This document shows positions 23,727 to 34,903 of a stretch of DNA of 64,000 nucleotides, piece by piece. Source of the DNA: Cymodocea nodosa (lineage: Eukaryota; Streptophyta; Magnoliopsida; Alismatales; Cymodoceaceae); assembly GCA_036874045.1 (NCBI GenBank), contig CM072340.1, positions 3,549,001 through 3,613,000 on the forward strand, read 5' to 3'. Both the position numbers and the translations under genes were made by a program. The notes beneath the pieces were generated by a model, which made no database searches, had not been told where the DNA came from, and saw only the letters and a program-made list of their open reading frames with translations. Every line of letters starts with the position of its first letter. The stretch's first letter is position 1.

Positions 23727-24593
23727 TTGGCATCTTCAGCCTTGAAAGTTGAAAAGTTCAACAGCAAGAACAACTTTAGTTTATGGCAGATTAAGATGAA
23801 AGCACTTTTGAAATAGTAAGGTATTTGGACTCCCTTAAATGTGGAGACAACCCTAGATAAGAAGTCTACTGAATTTGAACAGCAAGAGGAGAAGGCACAT
23901 TCGACTATTCTGCTATGTTTATCAGATGAGATAATCATTGAAGTAGCAGATGAAAATACAGCTTTGGGTCTTTGGAATAAGTTAGAATCTCTGTATATGA
24001 CTAAGTCTCTTACGAATAAGCTGTTGTTGAAGCAAAGGTTGTTCTCTCTAAGAATGAAGGAAGGTACACCATTGAAGCAACATTTGGATCAGCTCAACAT
24101 CATTCTCATGGAGTTGAGGAACATTGGTGTTACTGTGGAAGATGAGGATGCTGCTCTCATCTTATTGGTATCTCTCCCTCTCTCCTTTGAGAATTTTGTG
24201 CAATCTTTTGTGGTTGGCAAAGATTCTATTACTTTGGAGGAGGTAAGATCGAGTCTTCATTCTCGAGAATTGAGACATTTGGCTACACATGGTAGCAATG
24301 ATGCTAGCGGATTAGGTTTGACAGTGCATCATTCAGAGTCTAGAGGACGACAGAGTAGAAGAGACAACAAATGTAGAGGCAGAAGTAAGTTCAGAGGTAG
24401 AATTTCCAAGGACACTAGCAATTATTGCAAGGAAAAGGGGCATTGGAAGGTAAACTGCCCTAAATTGAAGATTAAAGGAAATGCAACAGTCGCCGAAAAT
24501 GGAGACTCAGGGTCTGACTGTGATTTCTCCCTTACTGTATGTTGTAGTGTCTACTCCGATCAGAGTTGGATTTTGGTGCATCACATCATATGA
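23727..24593 (+). pseudogene. TorkF gag
   Basis: Copia Gag of the Tnt1 type. The likely ancestral start is the codon at 23727, now TTG, before GCATCTTCAGCC (ASSALKVEKFNS). Motifs are FSLWQIKMKALL, then a stop, LESLYMTKSLTNKLLLKQRL and LILLVSLPLSFENF. The zinc knuckle (YCKEKGHWKVNCPK) has lost its first Cys, with Ser in its place. The frame breaks at 24560-24590, where the protease begins. Confidence 0.85.
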
Positions 24594-25844
24594 CTCCCAA
24601 CAGAGAATATTTCCATACATATGAGGAGGTAGATGGTGGGTAGGTCACTTTAGCAGATAATGATGTTTGTGATAGAACAGGTATTGGATCTGTCAGATTC
24701 AAGATGCATGATGGGACGATCAAAGTCTTGGAGAATGTTTGGCATGTGCCAAGGTTAGGCAAGAGCCTTATTTCGCTAATGGTTCTTGATCAGAAAGGTT
24801 TCAGTTTTTCAGGTGGAGGAGGTAAACTTCACATTTTGAAAGGTTCCCTAGTAGTAATGAAGGGAATCAAGGATGGACCTTTATACATTCTTCAGGGCAA
24901 ACCCATCATTGGATCGGTAGCTGCGACAATTAAGTGATCAACAGTCTATGTTAGCTATTTGGCATTCTAGGTTAGGACATTTGAGCCTAAAGGGAATGCA
25001 GAAGCGTAGTACACTTGGCAGGTTAGATGGTCATATCTTTACAGATATTTATTTATGCAGGCATTGTATCTATGAGAAACAAAAACATGTTTCCTTTGGA
25101 AGAGTAGAACATTCTACCAAGGGGAAGTTGGATTATGTCCATGCAGATTGTTAGGGACCATCTCAACAACTCTCTTTAGCAGGTTCTAAGTATTTTCTCT
25201 CCATTGTTGATAACTTTAGTCATATGACTTGGGTTTTCGTTATGAAACATAAGAGTGAAGCCTTCAAGAACTTTAAACAATGGAAGGTTATTGTTGAAAA
25301 CCAAGTAGGGAGGAAAGTAAAATACTTGAGAACAGATAATAGTTTAGAATTTTGCTCAAATGAATTTGACATTTTTTGCATAGATGTAGGTATAACTAGG
25401 CATTATACTGTCAGGGGAACTCCACAACAGAATGGAGTTGTAGAACGTCCTAATAGGACGTTGTTGGAGAGAGCTAGGTGTATGCTCTCTCATGCTGGGT
25501 TGGAAAAATATTTTTGGGCTGAAGCTGTTAACATAGCCTCCTATTTGGTGAACAGGTCGCCATCCAATGCAATTGGCGACAAGATCCCTTATGAATGGAT
25601 GGATAAAGCGGCTAACTATTCCAAATTGAAAGTATTTGGATGTCCTGCGTATTACCATGTTAATCATGGTAAATTGGAGCTGCGTGCCAAGGAAGACATT
25701 TTTGTAGGATATGGAATGGGAGTAAAAGGATATAGGATATATGATAAAGAAACAATAAAGGTCATTCATAGCAGGGATGTTACCTTTGATGAGGTTTCTT
25801 TGATGCACAAGAAAGAAAACCCAACTATTTTTGAATCCACCTAG
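24552..25844 (+). pseudogene. TorkF protease and integrase
   Basis: The protease site reads WIL, and then GASHHMT continues in another frame; about 7 bases covering the Asp-Ser-Gly codons appear lost. The integrase keeps an HHCC-like segment (HSRLGHLSLKG, then CRHCIYEKQKH) and the core: Asp in YVHADC, Asp in YLRTDNSLEF, Glu in QNGVVERPNRT. In-frame stops include one at the usual Trp of the DLWGPS motif, consistent with TGG to TAG. The integrase C-terminus ends near 25844. Confidence 0.87.
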
Positions 25845-27642
25845 TACTCCTGAGCAGGTGGAGCTTGATTTGAATCAACCGTTGATATTTGATCAGTCTG
25901 TTCCTGTTGATACAGAACAACGTTTGATTTTAGAAGAAAATCGAGGAGATGAATTTGTTGAGGACACACATTCAAGGTGTGTTGCCAGAGATCATCCTAG
26001 GAGGGATGTTCACCCTCCACAAAGGTATGGCTACAATAATATGGTCACTTTTGCCCTATAGGTAGCTGGTGAGGTGGAGGATGCTGACCCACCTAGTTTT
26101 GATGCTGCCGTTAGCGAACCAGAAGCCCTACATTGGTTGGGAGCTATGCAAGAAGAACTACAATCTTTTCAAAAGAATAGGACTTGGGAGTTGGTAAAAC
26201 ATCCCAAGGATAGGAATATTGGTGGTTGCAAATGGGTGTTCAAAAAGAAATCAGGAACACAAGGCAACCTTGGAATACAATATAAGGCAAGATTGGTAGC
26301 AAAAGGGTTTTCACAGAAGGAGGGTGTGGACTTCAATGAAGTCTTTGCTCTAGTAGTTAGACACACCTCCATTCGTGTCCTTTTGGCAATTATTGCAGTA
26401 AAGGATTTAGAACTTGAACAGTTGGATGTGAAAATAGCTTTCTTGCAAGGTGATTTAGATGAGGACATCTAAATGGAACAACCAATAGGTTTTGCAGAAA
26501 GAGGTAGATCAGACCTTGTTTGTAAGCTGTAGAAATCTTTGTATGGGCTGAAACAGTCTCCCAGGCAGTGGTATAAAAGATTTGATTCTTTTATCACTAA
26601 TGTTGGTTTTGTTAGAAGTAGTTTTGATTCATGTGTCTATATTAAACAAATTAAAGAAGAATTTGTTTACTTGCTCTTGTATGTGGATGACATTTTGATT
26701 GCAACCAAAGATGTCAATGAAATACAGGTTTTGAAAGACACATTGAAATCTGAATTTGCAATGAAGGATTTAGGACCGGTAGGTAAAATCCTTGGGATGG
26801 AGATTTATCGTGACAGGAACATTGGAAGATTATTTCTCCATCAGCACAGTTATGTTCTGAAGATTTTGAGTAGGTTTGGCATGGCTTCAAGCAAGGCCAT
26901 CGGAACGCCCTATGATAGGAACCTGCGATTATCAGTTGCTATGGCACCTCAGACGTAATCTGAAAAAGAGTACATGAAGAAAGTTCCATATTCATAGGCA
27001 GTTGGTAGTCTTATGTATGCCATGGTTTGTACTCGTCTGGATCTTGCTTACCCTCTTAGTGTTGTAAGCAGGTTTATGTCAAATCTAGGGAAGAGTCATT
27101 GGCAGGCCGTGAAAAGGATTTTTAGGTACTTGATGGGCACGTCTGATGTAGGACTGATTTATGGTGTTAAACATAACTGTAGTGTAGCTGGATATTCTGA
27201 TTTAGATTTTGCAAGTGATGTTGATCAGCGTAGATCCTTAACAGGATATGTCTTCACATTGGCAGATTCCATTATTAGTTGGAAATTTACTTTACAGCCT
27301 ACTGTATCTTTATCCACCACAGAGGCTAAGTATATGGCGATGACAGAAGCTGCAAAAGAAGGTATTTGGCTGAGAGGGTTACTTGGAGACTTTGGTCTAC
27401 GATATGATAAAGTAGAAATTTTCTATGACAGTCTCAGTGCCATCAGCTTAACGAAGGACAATGTGTTTCATGACAGGATAAAGCACATTGATGTTCATTA
27501 TCACTTTCTTAGAACAGAAGATCACGTGAAGATTTTGAAGATCAACACACATGACAATCCAACCGATATGTTTATGAAAGGCGTTCTTGAAAGCAAGTTT
27601 AAGCATTGCTTAGACTTACTTAATGTGTTTGCTTATAGTTGA
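25845..27642 (+). pseudogene. TorkF reverse transcriptase and RNase H
   Basis: RT motifs in order: NRTWELVKHPKDRN, KWVFKKK, ARLVAKGFSQKEGVDF, YGLKQSPRQWYKRFD and the catalytic LLYVDDILIA, all typical of Tnt1/Tork. RNase H motifs are GYSDLDFASD, RRSLTGYVF, STTEAKYMAM and a catalytic Asp in FYDSLSA. The final residues precede the polypurine tract. Stops near 26060, 26470, 26530, 26957 and 26995 break the frame. Confidence 0.88.
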
Positions 27643-27704
27643 CCCTTCGGGTCTTTTGAAGATGGAAATTTGTTTGGTTCTAGGTGGAGTTTGTAAATTC
27701 AAGG

Positions 27705-27716
27705 CAAGGTGGAGAT
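27705..27716 (+). other. TorkF polypurine tract
   Basis: AAGGTGGAGAT directly before the 3' LTR start at 27717. Confidence 0.8.
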
Positions 27717-28025
27717 TGTTATTATGTGTCTTGAATTAGTTTGTCACACATAGGGGTAGTTTTGTCCTTAGCCACTTGGGGGTACACAAATGTTATAAAT
27801 AGATCCCCAACGTGTGCTTAGAGGTAAAGTTGAATCTTGTATCCCTTTGTGATCACCTAGAGAATCATTCAGTTGAGCTCCATCTATGGCCGTACCCAAT
27901 TGGGGAACCACGTTAAACCTTAGTGTTTTTTTTTGCATTTGCTTCACACATTTTTCCCTTTTGTCTTCTTCTTTCTTTTCCACGAGTCCAAGCTTCTCCC
28001 TTTCCGCACTTCTCTTTGCATAACA
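27717..28025 (+). repeat. TorkF 3' LTR
   Basis: 309 bases, TGTTATTATG to GCATAACA, with TATAAATA at 27794-27801. It is followed by the TTATT duplication (28026-28030). Confidence 0.93.
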
Positions 28026-28845
28026 TTATTTTTGTCCAAATTACTTCGTTCAGCCTCTTCATTTTCTACTCTTTCTTCTTCCTCCTAATTACCAATCTGC
28101 TTTGTCACTATTCTTTCTGATTCTGTAATAGATTGGGATGGAGTCACAGGCAATTCAATTTCTACCCTAATTTTTGTTCTTTCTTCATGTACAGGCTGTA
28201 GATTAATTTTAGCTTGTTTTTCTTCTTGTCTTTGCTCCTACTGGTGCAGCTCCTACTCCTCCTTAGAATCGGATAGTAGGTTTATAAAAATTTGCTCCAT
28301 AGGCCCTATTAAAATTGGTTTCTCAGATTTAATCTCTTTTTGATAGTTAAGCACTTTCTCTTTTCCTTTCCTCTTTCTGATTAATTGTGCCTGTTCTTCC
28401 TCTTCTTCTTCTGAGATTAAATCTACAAAAGTAGGCTCTGCAGGCCTTCGAGCCACTAGTACTAGCTCTTCCTATTTAATTATCTCTATAATTACTAGTC
28501 TCGAAGGACCAGCATCAACTTCTCTTGCAGCACTTAATTTAGCTGCTGCCTGATGCTGTTCAACCTTTATTCTGTATTGGGCCCTCAACCTTTCTTCGAC
28601 CCTTCTTCTCTTAATGGCATCATATAAAATATGTGCCTTAGCTGTAGCTATTTCTTGAGTATCACCTTGGTCTCTTGCTGTTTTGACCAAGCTAGTAAAC
28701 TCTTTCTCTTCTTCATTAGTTCTCGGCCAAGCAAATGCTACTCGTGGTAATGGCTATATTGGCTGAATTGGAGGTCCTGACTGTTGTTCCTCAGGAATAG
28801 GTCTTTCAGCAGTTGGCTCGTCTTGTCCTTCCGTTGCATAATGCT
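28026..28845 (-). pseudogene. Unit E ORF3, N-terminal part (minus copy)
   Basis: Upstream part of the ORF3 gene split by TorkF. It is acidic and charged: an AKAHILYDAIKRRRVEERL helix, EVDAGPSR, PTFVDLISEEEEEEQ, RKRKGKEKV and PMEQIFINLLSDS. The order matches 46340-47150, with many substitutions. About 400 bases present at 45900-46320 in the plus copy are absent here. Stops include those after IIEIIK and SDSKEE. Confidence 0.7.
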
Positions 28846-28863
28846 CAAAACCCTAGGTTTTAG

Positions 28864-28871
28864 TTTAAATA
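28864..28871 (-). promoter_or_regulatory. TATTTAAA box upstream of unit E ORF3 (minus copy)
   Basis: On the minus strand TATTTAAA lies next to a CCTAGGGTTTTG block; the same pair is at 45861-45890. GTTGAGTTA/TAACTCAAC hairpins lie upstream (28950-29045). Confidence 0.45.
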
Positions 28872-29349
28872 AGCCCTAAGTTTAGGCAGGTAATCGGGTC
28901 ATTTCCCAAACCAACTATTACTATCTCATTCGCGGTCTTAGCTACAGTACTCCATTGAGTTCCAGTTAACTCAACGGAATAAGCTCGTTGACTAACTCAA
29001 GACTCAATTGAGTAAGCTCGTTGAGTTAGGCGTAACTCAACGGACTTCCCGTACAATCAAATATAATAATAAAAATACTACAGATAATAATTTTTCTATA
29101 TTTTTTTACCGGTTTAACCGATACTGTGTTTCAGTCAGACCTAATTTTTTTCTAGTTGAACCGATACTATGTTTTGGTAAAACCAACATTTTTTTTTGAA
29201 AATTAATATACATATTTTTTTTATGTTCTGGTCATACCAATGGATCCAGTCAGTTGAACCGTAATGATTTTTATATTATATATATATATATATATTTTTT
29301 TTTATATATATATAAATATAAAAATTGATTTCTTATTAAGTAAAGCTCG
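28872..29349 (-). other. Spacer between Athila-like pol and unit E ORF3
   Basis: Contains hairpin motifs (28950-29045), three diverged short repeats containing AACCGATACTGTG or similar (29108-29265) and an AT/T-rich low-complexity tract (29277-29325). No gene. Confidence 0.6.
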
Positions 29350-31499
29350 AGTAGTCCTCTACTCTAACTTCTTCTATAATTCCAAAGGAGCTTTTTGGTG
29401 TTTTCAGAATAGGTCTAAGTCTTTGTCCATTTACTTTAAATATATTCTGATTTTTAGGATTTTCAATTTCAATAGCTCATAAGGATAAATGTTTCGAACT
29501 ATGTAAGGTCTTGCCCATCTAGATCTTAATTTTCCTAGATGGTTATGGAGTCTAGCCATATAAAGATATACTTCTTGTCCTATTTCAAAGCTTTTTGGAA
29601 TAATTTTAATATCATGCTAGAATTTCATTTTCTCTTTTTCTCTTACAGTCTTCGAATAAGCTTCATTTCTAAATTCTTCTAATTCAATTAATTACATTTT
29701 TCTATTTTCAGCAGCTTGATTTAAATTAGTATTTAGAGTTTTTAATGCCCAATAAGCTTTATGTTCTATTTCAGCTAGTAAATGACAACTTTTTCCATAT
29801 ACTAGCTTAAAAGGTGACATACCTAATCTCATTTTATAAGAAGTTCTATAAGCCCAAAGTGCATCTATCAATCTATTAGCCCAATCTGTTCTAGTAGGAT
29901 TTACTACTTTTTTTAAGATTAACTTAATTTGTTTGTTTGCACTTTCTACTTGTCCACTTGTTTGTGGATTACTCCATATTTCTTCATTAAGGCTTCAAAA
30001 CTTCTATTACAGAAATGAGTTCCTCTATCACTGATAATAGCTTTAGGTATTCCAAATCTAGCAAATATATTGTTTCTTATAAATTGTATTATCACTTTGT
30101 TGTCATTAGTTTTTGCAGGAATAGCTTTTATCCATTTAGATACATAATCCACCCCCAACAATATGTAATTAAATTGATTAAACATAGGAAATGGACCCAT
30201 AAAATCTATTCCCCACACATCAAAGATTTCAACATCAGCAATAGGATTAAGAGGCATCATATTCCTCTTTGATATTCTTCCTATTTGTTGACATCTTAAA
30301 CAACTTAAGCAATATTTATGAGCATCTTTGAATAGTGTTGGCCAATAAAACCCACATTGCAGAATTTTTGCAGTAGTTTTCCCTAAGCCAAAATGCCCTC
30401 CACAAGCTTGATCATGACAGAAAGACAATATGCTCGGATATTCAGTTTCTGGAACACACCTCCTTAAAACCAGATAAGAACACTTCTTAAATAAGTATGA
30501 GTCTTCCCAATAGTAATATTTTACTCTCGAGAAAAACAATTTCTTATCCTGTCTATTCCAATCCTTAGGTGTTAAACCAGTAACTAAATAATTAACTATG
30601 TCTACATACCAAGGTATTGTGTTGATGGTCATTAATTGTTCATCAAGAAAATTATCCTTAATTTCAATATTTGATTTTTCTATTTGTAATCTTGATAAAT
30701 GATCTGCTACTACATTCTCACAACCTTTTTTATCTTTAATTTCTAAATCAAATTCTTGTAATAATAATATCCATCGGATCAATCTAGGTTTAGTCTCTTT
30801 TTTCTTTATTAGATGTTTTAGAGCTGAATGATCCGTGTATACTATTACTTTAGCTCCAATCAGATATGATCTAAACTTTTCGAAAGCAAACACAACAGCT
30901 AATAATTCTTTTTCAATAGTTGAGTAATTAACTTGAGCATCATTTAAGGTTTTGCTTGCATAATGAATCACTTTAGGAGATTTTTCTATCTTCTGTCCTA
31001 ACACAGCTCCTACAGCAAAATCAGAAGCATCGCACATTAATTCAAATGGATGGTTCCATTCAGGTGCTTGAATTATAGGAGTTGAAATTAAGCTAGTTTT
31101 AAGTCTGAAAAATGCTTCCTTGCAATTTTTATCAAAGTTAAATGGAACATCTTTTAATAGATTAGTTAAAGGTCTAGCTATCTTTCTAAAATCTTTAATA
31201 AATCTTCTATAAAAACCAGCATGTTCTAAAAACGATCTAATATCTTTTACTAATTTAGGTTCTGGTAGATTAGAAATTACTTCAATTTTAGCTTTATCTA
31301 CTTCCAACCCTTTCTTAGAAACAACATGCCTTAAGACTATTCCTTGTTTAACCATGAAGTGACATTTTTCCCAATTTAAAACTAGATTTTTTTCCACACA
31401 ATGTTTTAATATTAGGTCTAAATTTTTTAAACAGACTTTATATGAGTTTCCATATACAATAAAATCATCCATAAATATTTCTAAGAAATCTTTAGTCAT
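29350..31499 (-). pseudogene. Athila-like Ty3 pol: RT thumb, RNase H and integrase
   Basis: A long open frame from [16 protein letters not shown] (RT catalytic FMDD box) through [28 protein letters not shown], RNase H ([37 protein letters not shown]) and the integrase zinc finger ([14 protein letters not shown], then [11 protein letters not shown]). The integrase core shows IDFMGPFP and [11 protein letters not shown]. Near 29946 about eight codons and the frame are lost before [10 protein letters not shown], which carries the catalytic Glu. The integrase C-terminus is readable to about 29350 with a few stops. This is the best-preserved coding stretch in the window. Confidence 0.9.
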
Positions 31500-32273
31500 T
31501 CTAGTAAATATGCCCTACATACACCTTTGAAAGGTAGCTAGTGCATTGCATAATCCGAAGGGCATTCTCTTAAAAGCATAAGTTCCATTAGGACAGGTGA
31601 AAGTTGTTTTCTCTTGATCCTCTAATGCTATTGAAATTTGATTATAACCTGAATACCCGTCTAGGAAACAAAAATATTCTTGCCTTGCTAATCTCTCTAG
31701 CATTTGATCTATAAAAGGTAAAGGAAAATGATCTTTCCTAGTCACAGCATTTAGCTTTCTATAGTTTATACATACTCTTCTGCCTGATTGAATTCTAGTA
31801 GGTATCAAGTCTTGACTTTCATTCCTAATAACTGTTAATCCTGATTTCTTGGGAACTACATGGATTGGACTAACCCACGAGCTATCAGAAATCAGATAAA
31901 TTATGTCATTATCTAACCATTTCACTATTTCCTTCCTGACTACTTCTTTAAGGTTTGGATTTAATCTCCTCTCAGGAATTCTAACAGGTTTAGCATTCTC
32001 TTCTAAATATATGTGGTGACAGCATAAAGTTGAACTTAACCCTTTTATATCAGTCATAGTCCATCCTATTGCTTTTTTATAACTTTTTACTACATCTTTT
32101 AATTTAGCTATTTGATCCTCTTTTAAATCTGAAGCAATAATGATTGGACATGTTCGTTTATCTTCCAGAAATATATAGGTTAATTCAAGAGGTAAAGGTT
32201 TTAATTCTAAATATTGCCCATCAGAAGCTAGAGCTCCTAATTGAACATCATCATTTTTTAAATTAATTTCTTC
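31500..32273 (-). pseudogene. Athila-like Ty3 pol: RT fingers and palm
   Basis: RT N-terminal motifs: SSWVSPIHVVPKKSG, CINYRKLNAVTRKDHFPLPF, YFCFLDGYSGYNQI and FKRMPFGLCNALATFQRCM. A TAG follows RCM (31512-31514) and a stop lies near 32271, separating the protease. It is collinear with the deleted copy at 39885-40507. Confidence 0.88.
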
Positions 32274-33308
32274 CTAATCTCTTTCTATGTTTATGCTTTC
32301 ACTTTCCTCTAAAGTTTCAGAATTGATTTGCCTTTTTAATTCTTCTTGAATCACATCATCTAACATATCTCTTTCATCCTCTAAAATATCTATGGTATGT
32401 AAGGACATTTCTAACTCCTCAAACCTTTCTGGTTTGAAAATATTTAATTGAGTATCCTCATTACCATATGCTAACTTCATTACTCTAGTTTTACAATTTA
32501 TAACAACCCCTGATGTTGCTAAAAATGGCCTTCCCAAAATTAAAGATGTATCACTATTTTTATGCTTAATTTGTTGGAAATCCAAAATTACAATAACAAT
32601 AGGATATATAAAATTTTTGATTTTAATTAAAACATCCTCTATTTTTCCTCTAGGGCATCTTATACTTCTATCAGCTAATTGAATAACCGTACTAGTAGGA
32701 ATTAAGCCTTCTAATCCTAAGGATGCAAATATATCACTTGGCATAACATTTATACCTGCACCTAAGTCTATTAAGGTTCTTTCTAGAATGGTATTTCCTA
32801 TGGTGCATGATATAATAGGGATTCCAAGATCAGATAACTTTTTAGGAATTTGTGGTAGAAATAGGGAACTACTTTGCTCAGCTAAAAAGACCTTTCTAAG
32901 AACTTTTCGCTCTCTTTTCCTAGTACACCAATCCTTCAAAAATTTAGCACAAGGTGGTATTTTCTACAATAGATCTAACAAAGGAATGTTAACTTGTACG
33001 TTTTCAAAAATTTCTCTGATTTTTTCTTGTTTTTCAAGTATTGTTTGTTGTAATCTTTTAGGATAGGGTGCTAAAGATTGTGATTTAAAAGATTCTTTTT
33101 CTTCCGTTTGATTTGTTTGATCATTTTTAGCTTCATTAGCAGATTCAGATTGTTCTTTAGTGATTTCTAGATTTTCAGCTATTACATTTTCATTATCATT
33201 TTGATTTTTACTCTTATCCACCTTCATATGATTTTCATTTTGAGTTCTTGGTGGTATATCAGTTCCAGATCTTAATGTTACACATACTTCTTTCAGATTT
33301 TTGATCAA
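32274..33308 (-). pseudogene. Athila-like Ty3 protease and linker
   Basis: The protease has LIDLGAGINVMPSDIF, the Asp-Leu-Gly-Ala form of the aspartic protease site seen in Athila elements, then LILGRPFLATSG. Upstream the linker carries CVTLRSG, a charged Asn/Glu/Lys region and PYPKRLQ. One TAG at 32961-32963 splits the frame. The catalytic Asp is present. Confidence 0.85.
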
Positions 33309-33464
33309 TTTTCATTATAGTTTTTTCAGTTTCGTAAATTATATCCTTTTTAGGTTCTAAATATGCTTCCTTATAATTTAATTGGTTGACTTCTTATTGC
33401 TGACACATAAAGTATTCTAGTTTGTCCAGGTTTTGCTCTATACTACGCTCTATACTACGCTCCA
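33309..33464 (-). other. Remnant of Athila-like leader ORF and deletion junction
   Basis: On the minus strand it keeps SIEQNLDKLEYFMCQQ and a stop, as at 39815-39861 in the plus copy. Everything between this and the LTR (primer site, zinc-knuckle ORF) is missing. At the join a 12-base word, GCTCTATACTAC, is tandemly doubled (33435-33458), then LTR-A text begins. Confidence 0.7.
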
Positions 33465-34903
33465 GTCTACTATTGACACGTGTTGTGATCTGGTAGATTT
33501 GCTTAAGTTATATATTGGTGAGTTATCTGTAACTATCTGAAATGCACCTAAGCATCGGATAGTTAAGTTTGTAAGTATCCGAAATGCACCTGAGCATCGG
33601 ATAGTTAAATTTATGCATGTGTTTTATAGTTAAATTAATAAAGCAAGTCCGTTGAGTTATCTGTAACTCCACGGACTATTTCTTTTCTAATATGCCACTA
33701 TAGTGGTTGCAGAAACAGGACAGTTGGAAGGAAAAACCATGATCGTACGTATTACGTATAGAGAAGAAATCATCGTTGTTGATATGAATGAAGGAAATCC
33801 AACTGACCATCCAAGTAGAAGTAGTTACCACTGAAGAAATATAAAAGAAAAAAAGAAAAAGAAGTAAGGGTGTGATCGATGGGTATGGCTAGTGTGTGTA
33901 GAGGAGGATCACCGTCGGCAATTCTCTGAAGTACCACACCAACCATCATCACCACCACCATAATCACCAACCATCGGAGGTCTGTAAGGATACTTCCCTG
34001 ATGTCGGGTCGATTCCGAGCCAAACATAGTGTCTGACAACCACTGTGAGGAGTGATCATGTCGCGAGAAGGGAAGCCATTTTCACCAAGCACCGACTCAT
34101 ATCTCAGGAGATCGTAAAGCTTCTAGCCTTGGCTTCGGGTTGATGCCTATATGCTGAAGAGGAGATCATCTTGTAATTCTAGACTCGCAATTCTATAGGG
34201 AGAGGAGACAGAATTGTAAGTGGTTTAATTTTCAATGGTGTAATCGCATCGCATGTAGTGACGGAAGTATTTACCATCGATTGAGATTACTTTACATTTC
34301 ACCTTTTGCCCATTTCCATGCTCATATCAAAACAAAAATACCAAAAACAACTTATCTGTGTTTGTATTTTGTATTTGAGTGTTGTATTGTTTATTTTGTA
34401 TCGTGATTAATGTTATCTTTGTCAGTGTTGTGATTATTTTATGTTTGTTTTAGTTTTACAGTTTACTGAAATTGGTTCGTTCAAAAGACTTAAAGATTTT
34501 AATGGTTACTGTTTGAATTATCTGAATGTTAGTAATGCCTAATGATAAATCCAGTGTTTACTAACATTAAAGAGCTAAATGGATGTTATTTACAATCTGT
34601 GGAACCGCCCAATGGTTGGCTGAATTCCTTTGTAAATAGCAGTATTAAATAGAAAAAACAGGCTTGTGGAGTTAACTGAAGTCCACGAGGTTAATCCATT
34701 GAGTTAGCCATAACTCAACGAACATAGTTCGTTGAGTTAACTGTAACTCAATGGAGAACTTATTGAATATATAAATTTGATTGATAAAAATGGAACAGTT
34801 CGCAATTCTTAAGCAATTCCCTGTGGGATCAACCTGTACTTGCACACTAATACAATAGACACTGTGCACTTGCAGTTAAAATACAAATTGGAATTAATAT
34901 CTA
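33465..34903 (-). mobile_element. LTR-A arm, copy A3, outer part
   Basis: Same sense as A2; close match to 9060-10450. Its outer 600 bases or so (compare 8456-9055) are deleted at 33464. It includes two hairpin sets, a copy of the short LTR-A ORF on the minus strand and the GATC-ACAGGGA block. It is interrupted at 34903 by mini-B; the rest of the arm resumes at 37178. Confidence 0.75.
34899..34903 (+). repeat. mini-B target site duplication, left
   Basis: ATCTA here and at 37178-37182, directly outside TGTTGAG (34904) and CCTACA (37177). A2 shows the empty site as a single ATCTA. Confidence 0.9.

Larger units (their letters stand above)
22346..28025 (+). mobile_element. TorkF, complete-length Ty1/copia element (Tnt1/Tork-like), decayed
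   Basis: 5680 bases with two 309-base LTRs, primer site, gag, protease, integrase, RT, RNase H and polypurine tract in the Ty1 order. It is inserted against the sense of ORF3 of unit E and flanked by TTATT. The two LTRs differ at about 17 positions by eye, mostly transitions, so it is not recent. Every coding section has stops or shifts. Confidence 0.92.
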
